DNA of 64,000 bases from an uncultured Pseudomonadales bacterium. Its GTDB lineage: Bacteria; Pseudomonadota; Gammaproteobacteria; Pseudomonadales; Pseudohongiellaceae. Shown piece after piece: positions 51,794-60,497 of the stretch. Where the stretch lies: positions 1-64,000 of the forward strand of contig CALKNV010000018.1 in assembly GCA_938091935.1 (NCBI GenBank). Reading direction: 5' to 3'. The notes below the pieces were generated by a model. The model worked only from the letters and a program-made list of their open reading frames with translations. It did not search any database and was not told the origin of the DNA. The translations under genes were made by a program, and so were the position numbers. Each line of letters begins with the position of its first letter. Within the stretch, counting starts at the first letter, position 1.

Positions 51794-53140
51794 GTGAATG
51801 TCCTCAACCGACTTTCAGTAGTTTCAATGCTTGGGCTGTTGCCAGCCCTGGCCTCAGCCGCTGGCGAAGGCCAGTACACCGAAGCGTACCGCGACGTTCC
51901 CATCCCGGCAGGATTTCGGGTAGAGGCGACACCAGAAGGCCCGGTGTTTGCCAATACTAATGGCATGACCCTGTATAAGTGGCCACAGCATAAGCTCCGC
52001 AACGGCTATAGCGGCGAGTCTCCCAGCAATCCGGCATGCTATAACGAAGTGCTCACAGTGACTGCTGGCCTGATGAGTCCATACCCGCCGGGTATCAAAC
52101 TCCCTGAATTAGACAAGCGTAAAAGCTGCACAGATCTGTGGCATCCCGTTGTTGCTGCGGCTGATGCGGAAGAGGTGGGTGAATGGACCATCGTTGAACG
52201 TCGTGACGGCTCCTTGCAGTGGGCCTATGAGGAGCAGCCGCTTTATACCTCAATTAAAGACAGCCAGCCCGGCGATGTAATGGGGGGAACCCGACGCAGC
52301 TTCGGTGGGGATTCGCCGGCCAAACGCGTTCCGGTAGGGCCGCCATCCCTGCATCCTCCTGGCTTCAGTATTCGCAGTACTTTCAATGGCCGCATGCTTG
52401 CCACTGATCGCAGCGCTTCGGTCTACAGTTTTGATGGCGATTCCGCTACCAGCACAGCCTGCGAGGGAGCATGTCTCACTGATTGGGAGCCGGTTGTCGC
52501 TCCGTCCCTGGCTCGCGAACGGGGTGAATGGTCCTTATTTGAGCGCTCGCCGGGCGTTCGGCAATGGGTATTCAGGGGCAAGCCTTTATACACTTACAAA
52601 TTGGATGCCGGCACCTGGTCACAGACTGGCACTGATACTCCTGGATGGAGCAATGTTTATACCCAATTGGCCGATCCTTACCCCGCCAGTTTCAAATCCC
52701 AGCCCACAATGGTTGGTAACGCACTGGCCACTGCAGAAGGCAAGTCCATTTATATATACAACTGCGGTGAAGATTCCCAGGACCAGTTTGGCTGTGATCA
52801 CCCCGATGACACGCAGGTCTACCGTCTGGCCATGTGTGGTGCAGGTGACCCGGAGCGATGCCAGGAGCACTGGCCATATGTAGTCGCTGACGCCGATGAA
52901 GAGTCTAGCGGCAGGATTTGGCGCATCGTCTGGATCGAACCCATGACAGGACGCTTTGCAGAACCCAATCAAGAAGGTGCCCTGAGAGTCTGGGCCTACC
53001 GTGATCGACCGGTCTATACCTTTGGTGGCGACAAGCGGCCCGGCGACCTGCATGGTGGCGGCACCGGTGAATGGAGAGGGCAGCGCAATGGCCTCAAAGC
53101 CATCATGCTGCGCGACGATTTCTTTCGAGGGCATCTCTGA
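51794..53140 (+). CDS. Exported protein with three lipoprotein_15-type repeats
   Basis: A 448-residue exported protein (signal VNVLNRLSVVSMLGLLPALA, GTG start, AGGA eight bases upstream). It contains three copies of the 'secreted repeat' (COG4315, lipoprotein_15): NGMTLYKWP...WTIVERRDGSLQWAYEEQPLYT, ASVYSFDGDS...WSLFERSPGVRQWVFRGKPLYT, and KSIYIYNCGE...LRVWAYRDRPVYT. Each carries a Cys-containing loop and the W-x-x-x-x-x-PLYT end. The function of the repeat is unknown. It is the fourth gene of the operon and overlaps the next gene by one base, so it is likely a subunit or accessory of the same system. Confidence 0.85.
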   Translation: MNVLNRLSVVSMLGLLPALASAAGEGQYTEAYRDVPIPAGFRVEATPEGPVFANTNGMTLYKWPQHKLRNGYSGESPSNPACYNEVLTVTAGLMSPYPPGIKLPELDKRKSCTDLWHPVVAAADAEEVGEWTIVERRDGSLQWAYEEQPLYTSIKDSQPGDVMGGTRRSFGGDSPAKRVPVGPPSLHPPGFSIRSTFNGRMLATDRSASVYSFDGDSATSTACEGACLTDWEPVVAPSLARERGEWSLFERSPGVRQWVFRGKPLYTYKLDAGTWSQTGTDTPGWSNVYTQLADPYPASFKSQPTMVGNALATAEGKSIYIYNCGEDSQDQFGCDHPDDTQVYRLAMCGAGDPERCQEHWPYVVADADEESSGRIWRIVWIEPMTGRFAEPNQEGALRVWAYRDRPVYTFGGDKRPGDLHGGGTGEWRGQRNGLKAIMLRDDFFRGHL

Positions 53141-54222
53141 TGAGTACATCAATGAGTACTTTTTTTGCCAGGCCAGTGAAGTACGTGGCGCTGCTTTGCG
53201 GTGGTGTACTGCTGAGCAGTATGGCGGTTCACGCCGACGAGTCACGCATACGCAACCGCACCATTAGCTATGTGATGACAGACTTGTTCTGGTCGGTTTA
53301 CCAAACCGAGGACGCCAAGCAGGAATGCCCCCGCGGTTTCAATGATGGGCCGCGTGAGCAGTTCGAAAAGTTGTTTCCTTATCATGAAGGTCTGTCGGTG
53401 GAAGAGACACAACTGGCCCAGGAGATTGAGACCTGGCACCCCACGACCGAATCCGATGGGTTCGAGTTCTACGAAGTGGAAGGCGAGTTATCCTGGGGGA
53501 TCAACCTCGATGGTGAAGTCAGCCCGAACGATTTCACCCATCCTGACGGTACACCCGGTATCGATAATGAAGTTTACCGCGCGGTGGGCTGCGTCATTGG
53601 TTTTCGCGGACCCGATGGTGTCGAATACATCTTCCAGGATAAGGCGATTCTGGATGAAGAATACAATCGTATGATGATTGAACTCACGGAGGTCGACAGC
53701 CTGGAGAATGATGACGCCGTGTTGGTTAATATGTATCGCGGCATGGATCGGCTGCTGACCAACGCCACCGGCCAGGAAGTCATGGCAGGAGGCACCCAAC
53801 GTATTGACTATCGCTGGGGAGAAAGCCTGATCCGTCAATTCAATGCCAGGATTGTCGATGGCGTACTAATTACCGAGCCGATGCCAGAGATGGTTATGCC
53901 CTGGCAAAACCTGAGTGTTCCCTCGATTCATATCTTCAAGGATGCTCGCTTTCAACTTGATCTCACTTCAGAAGGGGCAAGTGGAATCCTGGCTGGCTAT
54001 GCTGATGTGGATAGCTGGTATTATCAGCTGATTCGTAACGATTCAACGCATCACTTGAGCAACGGCCAGATCTCTGGCATCTCACTTTACAAGGCGCTGC
54101 GACGTCTAGCTGATGCTCACCCCGACCCTGAATCCGGCGAGAACACAGCGATTTCCACATCTCTGGATGTGAAGATGGCGCAGGTGTACATCGTGCATCC
54201 TGACAGCAAGGCAGGCGAGTAG
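53140..54222 (+). CDS. Exported protein of unknown function, last gene of the operon
   Basis: A 360-residue exported protein (signal: FFARPVKYVALLCGGVLLSS, cleaved near VHAD). Its ATG overlaps the TGA of the previous gene (TGATG) with GAGG upstream. Notable segments are ISYVMTDLFWSVYQTEDAKQ, ECPRGFNDGPREQFEKLF with the first Cys, HPDGTPGIDNEVYRAVGCVI with the second, and a C-terminal LRRLADAHPDPESGENTAIS. I recognise no family. Such proteins co-occur with DUF1592/DUF1552 pairs in this window only by position; strict coupling indicates a shared role. Confidence 0.7.
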   Translation: MSTSMSTFFARPVKYVALLCGGVLLSSMAVHADESRIRNRTISYVMTDLFWSVYQTEDAKQECPRGFNDGPREQFEKLFPYHEGLSVEETQLAQEIETWHPTTESDGFEFYEVEGELSWGINLDGEVSPNDFTHPDGTPGIDNEVYRAVGCVIGFRGPDGVEYIFQDKAILDEEYNRMMIELTEVDSLENDDAVLVNMYRGMDRLLTNATGQEVMAGGTQRIDYRWGESLIRQFNARIVDGVLITEPMPEMVMPWQNLSVPSIHIFKDARFQLDLTSEGASGILAGYADVDSWYYQLIRNDSTHHLSNGQISGISLYKALRRLADAHPDPESGENTAISTSLDVKMAQVYIVHPDSKAGE

Positions 54223-54233
54223 GTAGCTGCTAG

Positions 54234-54680
54234 CTAATTGCTGCTGGCTAGAATCCGGTCCAGCTGATCCGCAAATTGTTTCTTGTCAGCATTGCTGAAG
54301 GCGGCTGGGCCGCCTGTGTGTTCGCCGCTGCTGCGCATTGTGTCCAGAAAATCCCGCATATTCAGCCGCGCGCCAATATTTCCCTTGGTGAATTTTTCTC
54401 CCCGTGGGCTGAGGGCGCGTACGTCCTTTGCGATTACCTCCGCCGCCAGAGGAATATCGCTGGTGATAACCAGATCGTCAGGCTCCGCCCGCCTCACGAT
54501 CTCGTTGTCAGCCACATCGAAACCGGCAGCTACCTGCACGGCGCTAATGAACCTGGAAGGTGGAGTGCGAAGCGGTTGGTTGGCGATCAGGGTTAACTGT
54601 GTGCCGGTGCGCTCTGCGGCGCGAAACAGGATGTCCTTGATCGCGCCGGGACAGGCATCGGCATCTACCCAGATTTTCAT
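54234..54680 (-). CDS. YaiI/YqxD family protein (UPF0178)
   Basis: A 148-residue cytoplasmic protein with the UPF0178 signature: [16 protein letters not shown] at the N-terminus, the acidic [15 protein letters not shown] and the C-terminal [23 protein letters not shown]-like nuclease fold has been proposed, consistent with the conserved aspartates, but the function is not established. Full length for the family. It is convergent with the DUF1552 operon, 12 bases away, and 20 bases downstream of the nitronate monooxygenase gene on the same strand. Confidence 0.9.
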   Translation of the reverse strand: MKIWVDADACPGAIKDILFRAAERTGTQLTLIANQPLRTPPSRFISAVQVAAGFDVADNEIVRRAEPDDLVITSDIPLAAEVIAKDVRALSPRGEKFTKGNIGARLNMRDFLDTMRSSGEHTGGPAAFSNADKKQFADQLDRILASSN

Positions 54681-54700
54681 GCTATAGGTTTCAGCGTGGC

Positions 54701-55663
54701 TTAAAGTTTAAGTCGCGCTCGCGCCGCGTCATATTCTGTTCGTAGCCGTGCGACCAATTCTCCGGCGGGTAATACCGCTTTCACCGCATTGATGCCCTGG
54801 CCTGAGCCCCAGATATCTTTCCAGGCTTTCTGTTTAGAGCTTCCGCCAGAGCCGAAATTCATATTGGAAGGGTCGCTTTCAGGCAAATTGTCCGGATCGA
54901 GTCCGGCTGCTTCGATGGAGGGTCGCAGGTAGTTGCCGTGAACGCCGGTGAACAAGTTGGTATAGACGATGTCGTTGGACGCGTTCTCTACTATCCCTTT
55001 TTTATAGCCCTCAGCGGCATCAGCTTCCTCAGTAGCGATAAAGGCAGAACCAAGATAAGCAAGGTCGGCACCCATTGCCTGAGCCGCCAGTATGCCATCT
55101 CCAGTAGAGATTGCACCTGACAACAGAACCGGCCCATCAAACCACTCCCTAACCTCCTGGATAAAAGCCATGGGCGACAGTGTGCCGGCGTGACCACCAG
55201 CGCCAGCCGCCACGCAAATCAAGCCATCGGCGCCTTTTTCTATGGCTTTTTTGGCAAAGCGATTATTGATGACATCATGTAGACAAATTCCACCATAGGA
55301 GTGAATTGCTTCAAATACTTCTGGGCGCGCTCCCAGAGATGTAATGACAACTGGCACCTCGTGTTTTACGCAGAGCTCAACATCATGCATGAGTCGGTCG
55401 TTGGAGTTGTGGACAATCTGATTTACCGCAAAAGGTGCTGAGGGAGTGTCAGGGTTGGCTGCGTCGTGCTCAGCGAGCTCGGTTTTGATGCGGGTAAGCC
55501 ATTTATCCAGTTCTTCGGCCGGGCGTGCATTCAGGGCTGGGAATGATCCGACTACGCCGGCCTTGCACTGGGCAATGACCAGGTCTGGATTGGAAATAAT
55601 GAAAAGCGGCGCTCCTACTACAGGTACTGAAAGGCGGCCCTGCATACATTTTGGTATTGGCAT
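54701..55663 (-). CDS. Nitronate monooxygenase family protein
   Basis: A 320-residue FMN-dependent TIM-barrel enzyme of the nitronate monooxygenase/2-nitropropane dioxygenase family. Motifs: [20 protein letters not shown] at the N-terminus, [20 protein letters not shown] and [20 protein letters not shown] for FMN binding. It oxidises alkyl nitronates to carbonyl compounds and nitrite, or may act on other carbanions. It is cytoplasmic and probably shares a transcript with YaiI downstream. Confidence 0.9.
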   Translation of the reverse strand: MPIPKCMQGRLSVPVVGAPLFIISNPDLVIAQCKAGVVGSFPALNARPAEELDKWLTRIKTELAEHDAANPDTPSAPFAVNQIVHNSNDRLMHDVELCVKHEVPVVITSLGARPEVFEAIHSYGGICLHDVINNRFAKKAIEKGADGLICVAAGAGGHAGTLSPMAFIQEVREWFDGPVLLSGAISTGDGILAAQAMGADLAYLGSAFIATEEADAAEGYKKGIVENASNDIVYTNLFTGVHGNYLRPSIEAAGLDPDNLPESDPSNMNFGSGGSSKQKAWKDIWGSGQGINAVKAVLPAGELVARLRTEYDAARARLKL

Positions 55664-55681
55664 AATAACTATATATCTCTT

Positions 55682-55807
55682 TTAGATTGGTTCTTTGTTG
55701 GTAAATTCCTGAACGCTGCTGGGTTTGAAATCTGCAATGAGTTCGATGTGCCTGTCCTGAAAGTCGATCAGGTGCACGCTGTCTCGAGCCTTGCCCATTA
55801 TAATCAT
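55682..55807 (-). CDS. Short ORF of unknown function
   Basis: A 41-codon frame (MIIMGKARDSVHLIDFQDRH...FTNKEPI) just upstream of the nitronate monooxygenase gene on the same strand. The composition is protein-like but there is no ribosome site or recognised family. It may be the tail of a decayed gene. The rest of the gap up to 56024 holds nothing I can identify. Confidence 0.25.
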   Translation of the reverse strand: MIIMGKARDSVHLIDFQDRHIELIADFKPSSVQEFTNKEPI

Positions 55808-56024
55808 CGCTGCGGTTTTTACTTACCCCTTGGTCGCTGGCTGGAGCAAACTTGAACCGATAGCGTAACGGGTTTTTTGGAAATAACAAGTTGGAGTCGA
55901 GACAGGCAATCTGAAGCATTCAATATCTGAGCCGGCTAGTGTTGGTGTTGAAGATTTCAGGTTTGGTTTTTGGTCCTGTGCTGCTTGAAAACGCGAGTAT
56001 CGATAGCAATCTGGTCGTGTTAAA

Positions 56025-57044
56025 TCAGCGCTTGGCGATAATCATGGCGAAATGTGGGAGCAGGTCACCACTGTCTACCAGGTTTTTCTCAATAGCAAAA
56101 ATCAGGTCGAGCATTTTAATCGACTCGGGATCGTCTTGACGGAAATTACCAGCAATATCCTGCAGCATGTACTGCAGCAGCGTGCCGCCAGTGAAGTTGA
56201 ATTCCTCGACGTGGAAATGCCTGTTGATGGCATCCATTATCTCTTGAGAATGGATTGCCTCTGATGGGTCAACGCGCTCCACTTCCTCAGGGTCTGGGAA
56301 ATAAACATGGCTGCGGACCTGGCCGCGGTCATGCTCTGCGTGAGAGACTCGATATTTGGCAGGGATCATTTGGAAGACACCCTGCATGGCTTCTTTCTCC
56401 CGGTCGCTGTAAGCCATACGATTAGGGCCGATGTATTCGTTCACAAACAGGTAGCCCTTGCGTCGCAGCGCGGCGCGACACCTCGAAAGAATGGTATCGA
56501 GATCCGACATATGATGTAGAGAGGAGTTAAAGTAGATCGCATCATATTTTTTACTGGGAAAGTCGCTGGTTTCCACGTTACACACCGAGTAATGGAGCAA
56601 GTCCGCTACTCCGGCCTTCCTTGCTTCCTCTCTGGCGATTTCTATTCGCTTCGGCGCAAGGTCGATGCCCTCTATACGCATGGCTGCATTGATACTGGCC
56701 AGATGTCGCTCCAGGGCACCATCACCGCAGCCGATGCTCAACACGCAATCTACAGGTTTGCGCGGCTGTGATTTAAAGACTCGATCCGATAATGTGCTTT
56801 TGCCGAGAAAGTGCTCGACTGAAAAATTAACCCAGCTCGGGTAGTCACGACCCCCTGAAGCCATGAGCTGATGTCGCCGATTAATTTCCGGGTTGGCCAG
56901 CCAGTAGGTCTCCCCGTGAAAACTCTTATCGGTATGCTCATCCCAGTAGTCTGCAACTTTGCTGTCTACGTCAGCCTGGGATTCCGGCTGTGCGGCTGCA
57001 TCTCCGCCGGTTTCGTGTTTTGCGCTGTGGACGTCTGCTGTCAT
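56025..57044 (-). CDS. SAM-dependent methyltransferase
   Basis: A 339-residue class I methyltransferase. The SAM-binding motif I is VLSIGCGDGALERHL, motif II region IEGIDLAPKRIEIA, and YDAIYFNSSLHHMSDLDTIL with GYLFVNEYIGPNRM follow in the usual order. The first 60 residues are a polar extension (HETGGDAAAQPESQADVDSK), then DKSFHGETYWLANPEINRRH, a pattern seen in sugar or lipopolysaccharide-type methyltransferases. The ATG at 57042-57044 is preferred to a GTG at 57080; neither has a good ribosome site. The substrate is unknown. Confidence 0.82.
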   Translation of the reverse strand: MTADVHSAKHETGGDAAAQPESQADVDSKVADYWDEHTDKSFHGETYWLANPEINRRHQLMASGGRDYPSWVNFSVEHFLGKSTLSDRVFKSQPRKPVDCVLSIGCGDGALERHLASINAAMRIEGIDLAPKRIEIAREEARKAGVADLLHYSVCNVETSDFPSKKYDAIYFNSSLHHMSDLDTILSRCRAALRRKGYLFVNEYIGPNRMAYSDREKEAMQGVFQMIPAKYRVSHAEHDRGQVRSHVYFPDPEEVERVDPSEAIHSQEIMDAINRHFHVEEFNFTGGTLLQYMLQDIAGNFRQDDPESIKMLDLIFAIEKNLVDSGDLLPHFAMIIAKR

Positions 57045-57323
57045 GGCTTTGCATTGTAACGCTAATCGCGCGGAATGCACGCTGGCTTACTGCTGCCTAT
57101 GGAGCTGGGGCTGCTGAAGTCATGGAGCCTGCTTAGCTGGTAACTAGGAAAATGCTGTCAACTCCGCTAGTTTGATAGACTGGATAGATGAATCTGAGCC
57201 GAACTCAGAGTTTAGTAGAGTCTGGGCGGGAACAGATCCAGAAGCGCGATTGCATACAGTGAAGGCAAAGACCAAATTGATCTGATAAGTAATCTAATTA
57301 GTGATCTGACAAGGGGCAGGAAT

Positions 57324-57627
57324 ATGCGGTCATTATGTCTCGTCATTGGTGCGGGTGCCGGAATTGGTGGTCATGCAGCGAAAAGGTTTGCCCAGGGAGG
57401 CTACCATGCCGCGCTCTGTCGCCGGACTGACCAGCAAAGTCTAGATCAACTGGTGGCAACTATAGAGTCAAGCAGAGGCTCGGCTTCCGGCTAAAGTCTT
57501 CGAACTGGGTTGGCGTATGGGCACCTTCGGTCTTTTCCGGACAGCACAAACCGTATGCCCCATGATGCAGCAGCGGGGTAAGGGAACGCTGCTCGTTACC
57601 AGCAATTTCCGCAGTTCAGGCAATTAG
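57324..57627 (+). pseudogene. Short-chain dehydrogenase remnant
   Basis: An ATG with a good ribosome site (GGGGCAGG, 57324) starts MRSLCLVIGAGAGIGGHAAK, the Rossmann GxGxGxG of an SDR, and runs 56 residues to a TAA at 57492. The matching middle part, VFELGWRMGTFGLFRTAQTV and GKGTLLVTSNFRSSGN, follows in another frame and ends at a TAG (57625-57627). The segment in between is deleted and the C-terminal half, including the YxxxK active site, is missing. The 8-base direct repeat TGATCTGA (57278 and 57302) lies upstream. Clearly non-functional. Confidence 0.75.
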
Positions 57628-57729
57628 ATCTGTACTTCCGAACTCAGCGTTTTATCGACAGTAACAAGATACAAGCTTGCACTTAGTTTTTCATCAGAGG
57701 GACTCTCCATCGAATCTTATGTTCTGTCC

Positions 57730-58209
57730 TTGTTAGAGGAGAATCGAAATGCCGCCATTTTGTTGGTGCCGATGCTGGCATTTGCTGAGGCCTGCGTTGG
57801 TATAGGGATTTTTATTTCTGGTGCCTTTCTCGTCATTGTTTCTTCACTCTTGTTTTTTAACGAGGTGGCGTCTCTTCAAACAATCTGTCTGTTGGCTATG
57901 ACAGGCGCGCTGCTTGGAGATCACATCGGATTCTATGTGGGGCACTTCGTTGGCCCAAAATTGCATGCTTCGCAGTTTGCGCAAAGGCAAAGGGAGGCGA
58001 TCGCGCGGGCCGACGCCATGGTTTTCAAGTATGGGCCTTTCACGATATTCATCGGTCGCTTTGTGCCCGCAGTACGCAGTATCTTGCCTGCTCTGATTGG
58101 CATGAGCGGTTTCAGTCGGCGACTCTATTCCATTCTCGATATACTGGCCTGCGCCCTTTGGGCTATTGCTCTGGGCGCAATCGTGTATTTCATTGGCGAG
58201 ACTTTCTGA
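57730..58209 (+). CDS. DedA/VTT-family membrane protein
   Basis: A 159-residue membrane protein of the DedA (SNARE-associated/VTT) family. Motifs: AFAEACVGIGIFISGAF, GALLGDHIGFYVGHFVG, and FGPFTIFIGRFVPAVRSILPA-like region (FIGRFVPAVRS) with the conserved arginine, then a C-terminal helix LWAIALGAIVYFIGE. DedA proteins flip or transport undecaprenyl-type lipids or maintain the proton-motive force. No ATG is available: the only starts are TTG at 57730 or CTG slightly upstream, and similarity seems to extend a few residues before them (IESYVLSLLEENRNAAI), so the 5' end may be damaged by the SDR decay next to it. Confidence 0.78.
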   Translation: MLEENRNAAILLVPMLAFAEACVGIGIFISGAFLVIVSSLLFFNEVASLQTICLLAMTGALLGDHIGFYVGHFVGPKLHASQFAQRQREAIARADAMVFKYGPFTIFIGRFVPAVRSILPALIGMSGFSRRLYSILDILACALWAIALGAIVYFIGETF

Positions 58210-58392
58210 CAATTGTGCTGGCTGGCTAACCTGTTTTGTTCTTTAGTCGTCTGGGGTTAGCAAGTTAGCAGCGCGAGCCTGAGGTTAACCGCTGATTCCA
58301 AAAGCTGGCGTAATGGACATTCTAGGGCGTCGGCGCTAGTCTAGAGAATTAGCGTGGTATTTCAGAAACTCAGTTTAATTAGCCAGCAAAAA

Positions 58393-59241
58393 ATGAATCG
58401 ATCCAGGCCTTTGTTTTCAATACTTGCCGCTGGCTGGTTGCTGAGCGGCTTTGAGGCATCAGCGCAGTCCATTGCGCTGACACATTGTCTCGGAGACTGT
58501 CCGCGTTACGAGTCGCAACTGGTCGCTGATCGGGCCAAAGTTGTGGTGCATCATCTCTATGCGGCAGGCTTGAACGGAGATAGTGGACTGGCAGACTGGT
58601 CTGCTTACCGCTTGACAGCAGATGCTGTGGGTGTCGCTTCCTTGCTCCCGCGCGCCTGGCAGCCAGATCGATTGACTGAATTTTCGCCACTCGAAGATGT
58701 CATATTGGCTGAAAACTCTGGGCTCAGTCTCGCCGAAGTTGCAACCGTGAGTTCGAATCCCTACGCTGGATTGAGTCCGCAGCAAGCGCCACCTGAAGAC
58801 AGGGCTCGGCTTGCGCCGATGACCAGTTTTGCCAACACACCTTATTGGCCTGACCTTAACAATCTCAGCAACATGATACCTATGCCAGCACCGCTGCGCA
58901 GAGGTGCCTGGCTGCAGCTGGAGCAGCGATTAAATCGTTTGGTTGCCGCGAAGGGCGAGCTTTATATTGTTGCGGGTCCATTGTTCCTGATTAGTAATCT
59001 TGGTGTTTCGCCCGCAAGTTCCTCATTGAATCCCGCGGCTTACTTCAAAGTCGTAGCTAATTCCAGCGGCATCGTGGCTTTTGTATTTCCGCAAGAGCTT
59101 GGGCAATTTGAATCTTTCTGTGCACAGCAAGCCAGGTTGCCGGAGATTGAGCAGATGGCTGGACTTAAGCTGTTTCCAGGTGGCGGTAAGCTCGGTGTGT
59201 CTTCAACTCTGATTGCTGATTTGGGCTGCACGGAAATCTAA
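58393..59241 (+). CDS. DNA/RNA non-specific endonuclease-like protein with altered active site
   Basis: A 282-residue exported protein (signal MNRSRPLFSILAAGWLLSGF ending near ASAQ). It resembles the NucA/Serratia-type nuclease family: LTHCLGDCPRYESQ at the start of the mature part, LAPMTSFANTPYWPDLNNLS, NMIPMPAPLRRGAWLQLEQR and GELYIVAGPLF. The catalytic DRGH motif reads DRAR, so the general-base His is gone, and the Mg-binding Asn of the LNRGxW motif is Arg (LRRGAW). It is therefore probably not a nuclease of the usual mechanism. Start at 58393 chosen for the signal peptide; an upstream GTG (58354) exists. Confidence 0.7.
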   Translation: MNRSRPLFSILAAGWLLSGFEASAQSIALTHCLGDCPRYESQLVADRAKVVVHHLYAAGLNGDSGLADWSAYRLTADAVGVASLLPRAWQPDRLTEFSPLEDVILAENSGLSLAEVATVSSNPYAGLSPQQAPPEDRARLAPMTSFANTPYWPDLNNLSNMIPMPAPLRRGAWLQLEQRLNRLVAAKGELYIVAGPLFLISNLGVSPASSSLNPAAYFKVVANSSGIVAFVFPQELGQFESFCAQQARLPEIEQMAGLKLFPGGGKLGVSSTLIADLGCTEI

Positions 59242-59263
59242 TCTACCTTGATTAGCCGCCCTG

Positions 59264-59524
59264 CTAGCGAAATGTCGCTTCTGACTGCTTGCAGGTCTGG
59301 CTACTAGCGGTTTTGAGAAAAAATTGACCGTCATCTTGCAAAAATGTGAACCCCGCCAACAAAGCCGAAGCTCTGTGCGATTCACAAATGTCATTGATAT
59401 TTTCTATAATGATGGGCGATTGTTGAGGAACAGCATTTGCCGACATGATGTTTTTATCAATCTCTAGCCAGACAGCTCCAACACTAACTTTAATGCGTTC
59501 ACTTGGGCAGGGACATTCGGACAA
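59264..59524 (-). CDS. Possible small protein divergent from the PilZ gene
   Basis: An 86-codon minus-strand frame with a TTG start (59524). The product begins SECPCPSERIKVSVGAVWLE and has a plausible protein composition, but no known family and no clear ribosome site. It is divergent from the PilZ gene, with 18 bases between the starts. It may be spurious. Confidence 0.3.
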   Translation of the reverse strand: MSECPCPSERIKVSVGAVWLEIDKNIMSANAVPQQSPIIIENINDICESHRASALLAGFTFLQDDGQFFLKTASSQTCKQSEATFR

Positions 59525-59542
59525 CAGTCCAGTTGATTAAGT

Positions 59543-60268
59543 ATGGAAACACTCAATATTTCAGATGGAGATCTCACCCACCGGCAGGAGATTATTCAGC
59601 TACTGCGCATGGCGATTGAACAGCAATGGTCGATGTCCTACGTGACTGCGGTGAAGAATCGCGTCACTACACACTCGCTTTACCTGGTCTCGGTTAATGC
59701 TCTTGAGGGCACAGTCTCAGTTAGTGGCAAGAATCTGGATACGATTAAGCCCGGTCAGACCCTTATGTTCAGAGGGCAGAGCGGCTCACTGTCAGTGGTA
59801 TTTCAGACCAGGAAGGGCGATCCCGCAACAGGCGTAAAAATACAAAACTCCGACAGCATTTTTGAATTTGACATCCCCTATAAAATCGCCTGTACTCAGT
59901 TACGAAAGACTTTGCGGGTTAATGTTGATTCATTCTACGAGGTACCCGTCATCCTTTATATGGTTAACGGTGCACTGATAGATTCGGTGCTTATGGATAT
60001 CTCGACTTCAGGCGCGAAATTTAGAGTCTACAAGGATCTGAACAAGGAGCTAAACAGCATGCAGATGGTTGATGCCTGCAAGATTACGTTGCCCGACGGA
60101 GAAGTCATACAGACCGGTGTGCAGCTCATCCAGATGATCAATGATGAGCAGTCTGAGCTCTCCTTCCTGCGCTGCCAGTTTATCCACATGAAGCCAGAGG
60201 AAGAGAATAAGCTCGAGAAATTCATCGAGGATACCCTCGCCAAGGTTGATGATCTTCAGCCTGACTAA
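59543..60268 (+). CDS. YcgR-like PilZ-domain c-di-GMP receptor
   Basis: A 241-residue protein with a YcgR N-terminal domain (residues to about 125) and a C-terminal PilZ domain. The c-di-GMP-binding residues are intact: RKTLR (RxxxR) in LRKTLRVNVDSF and DISTSGAKF (D/NxSxxG). YcgR-type proteins act as flagellar brakes or in biofilm switching; no flagellar genes are in the window, so the target is unknown. The ATG at 59543 lacks a strong ribosome site. It stands alone, upstream of the polyphosphate:AMP phosphotransferase gene by 230 bases. Confidence 0.85.
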   Translation: METLNISDGDLTHRQEIIQLLRMAIEQQWSMSYVTAVKNRVTTHSLYLVSVNALEGTVSVSGKNLDTIKPGQTLMFRGQSGSLSVVFQTRKGDPATGVKIQNSDSIFEFDIPYKIACTQLRKTLRVNVDSFYEVPVILYMVNGALIDSVLMDISTSGAKFRVYKDLNKELNSMQMVDACKITLPDGEVIQTGVQLIQMINDEQSELSFLRCQFIHMKPEEENKLEKFIEDTLAKVDDLQPD

Positions 60269-60497
60269 ACATCGATGAAATGTTGTGGGCGGTCTCCCAT
60301 GTTTAACGCCATGTTCCTTGAATGTTCACCCTGGCGGATGTGGCGATTCCTCTCTGTCCCTACTCTTATCGCTGTAATATTCAATTTGCCAGCAATCGCC
60401 GCTTTTTGATCTCTGACAAACAAACCGTAATGACTGCTTGCACGGTTTTTCGCTTATCGCTTAAGTTGATCAGATTGAGAACAATGAGAAGAGCGCC

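Noticed and set aside
58745-58770. TTCGAATCC resembling a tRNA T-loop
   Set aside because: No acceptor, D or anticodon arms; it lies in the coding sequence of the nuclease-like protein.
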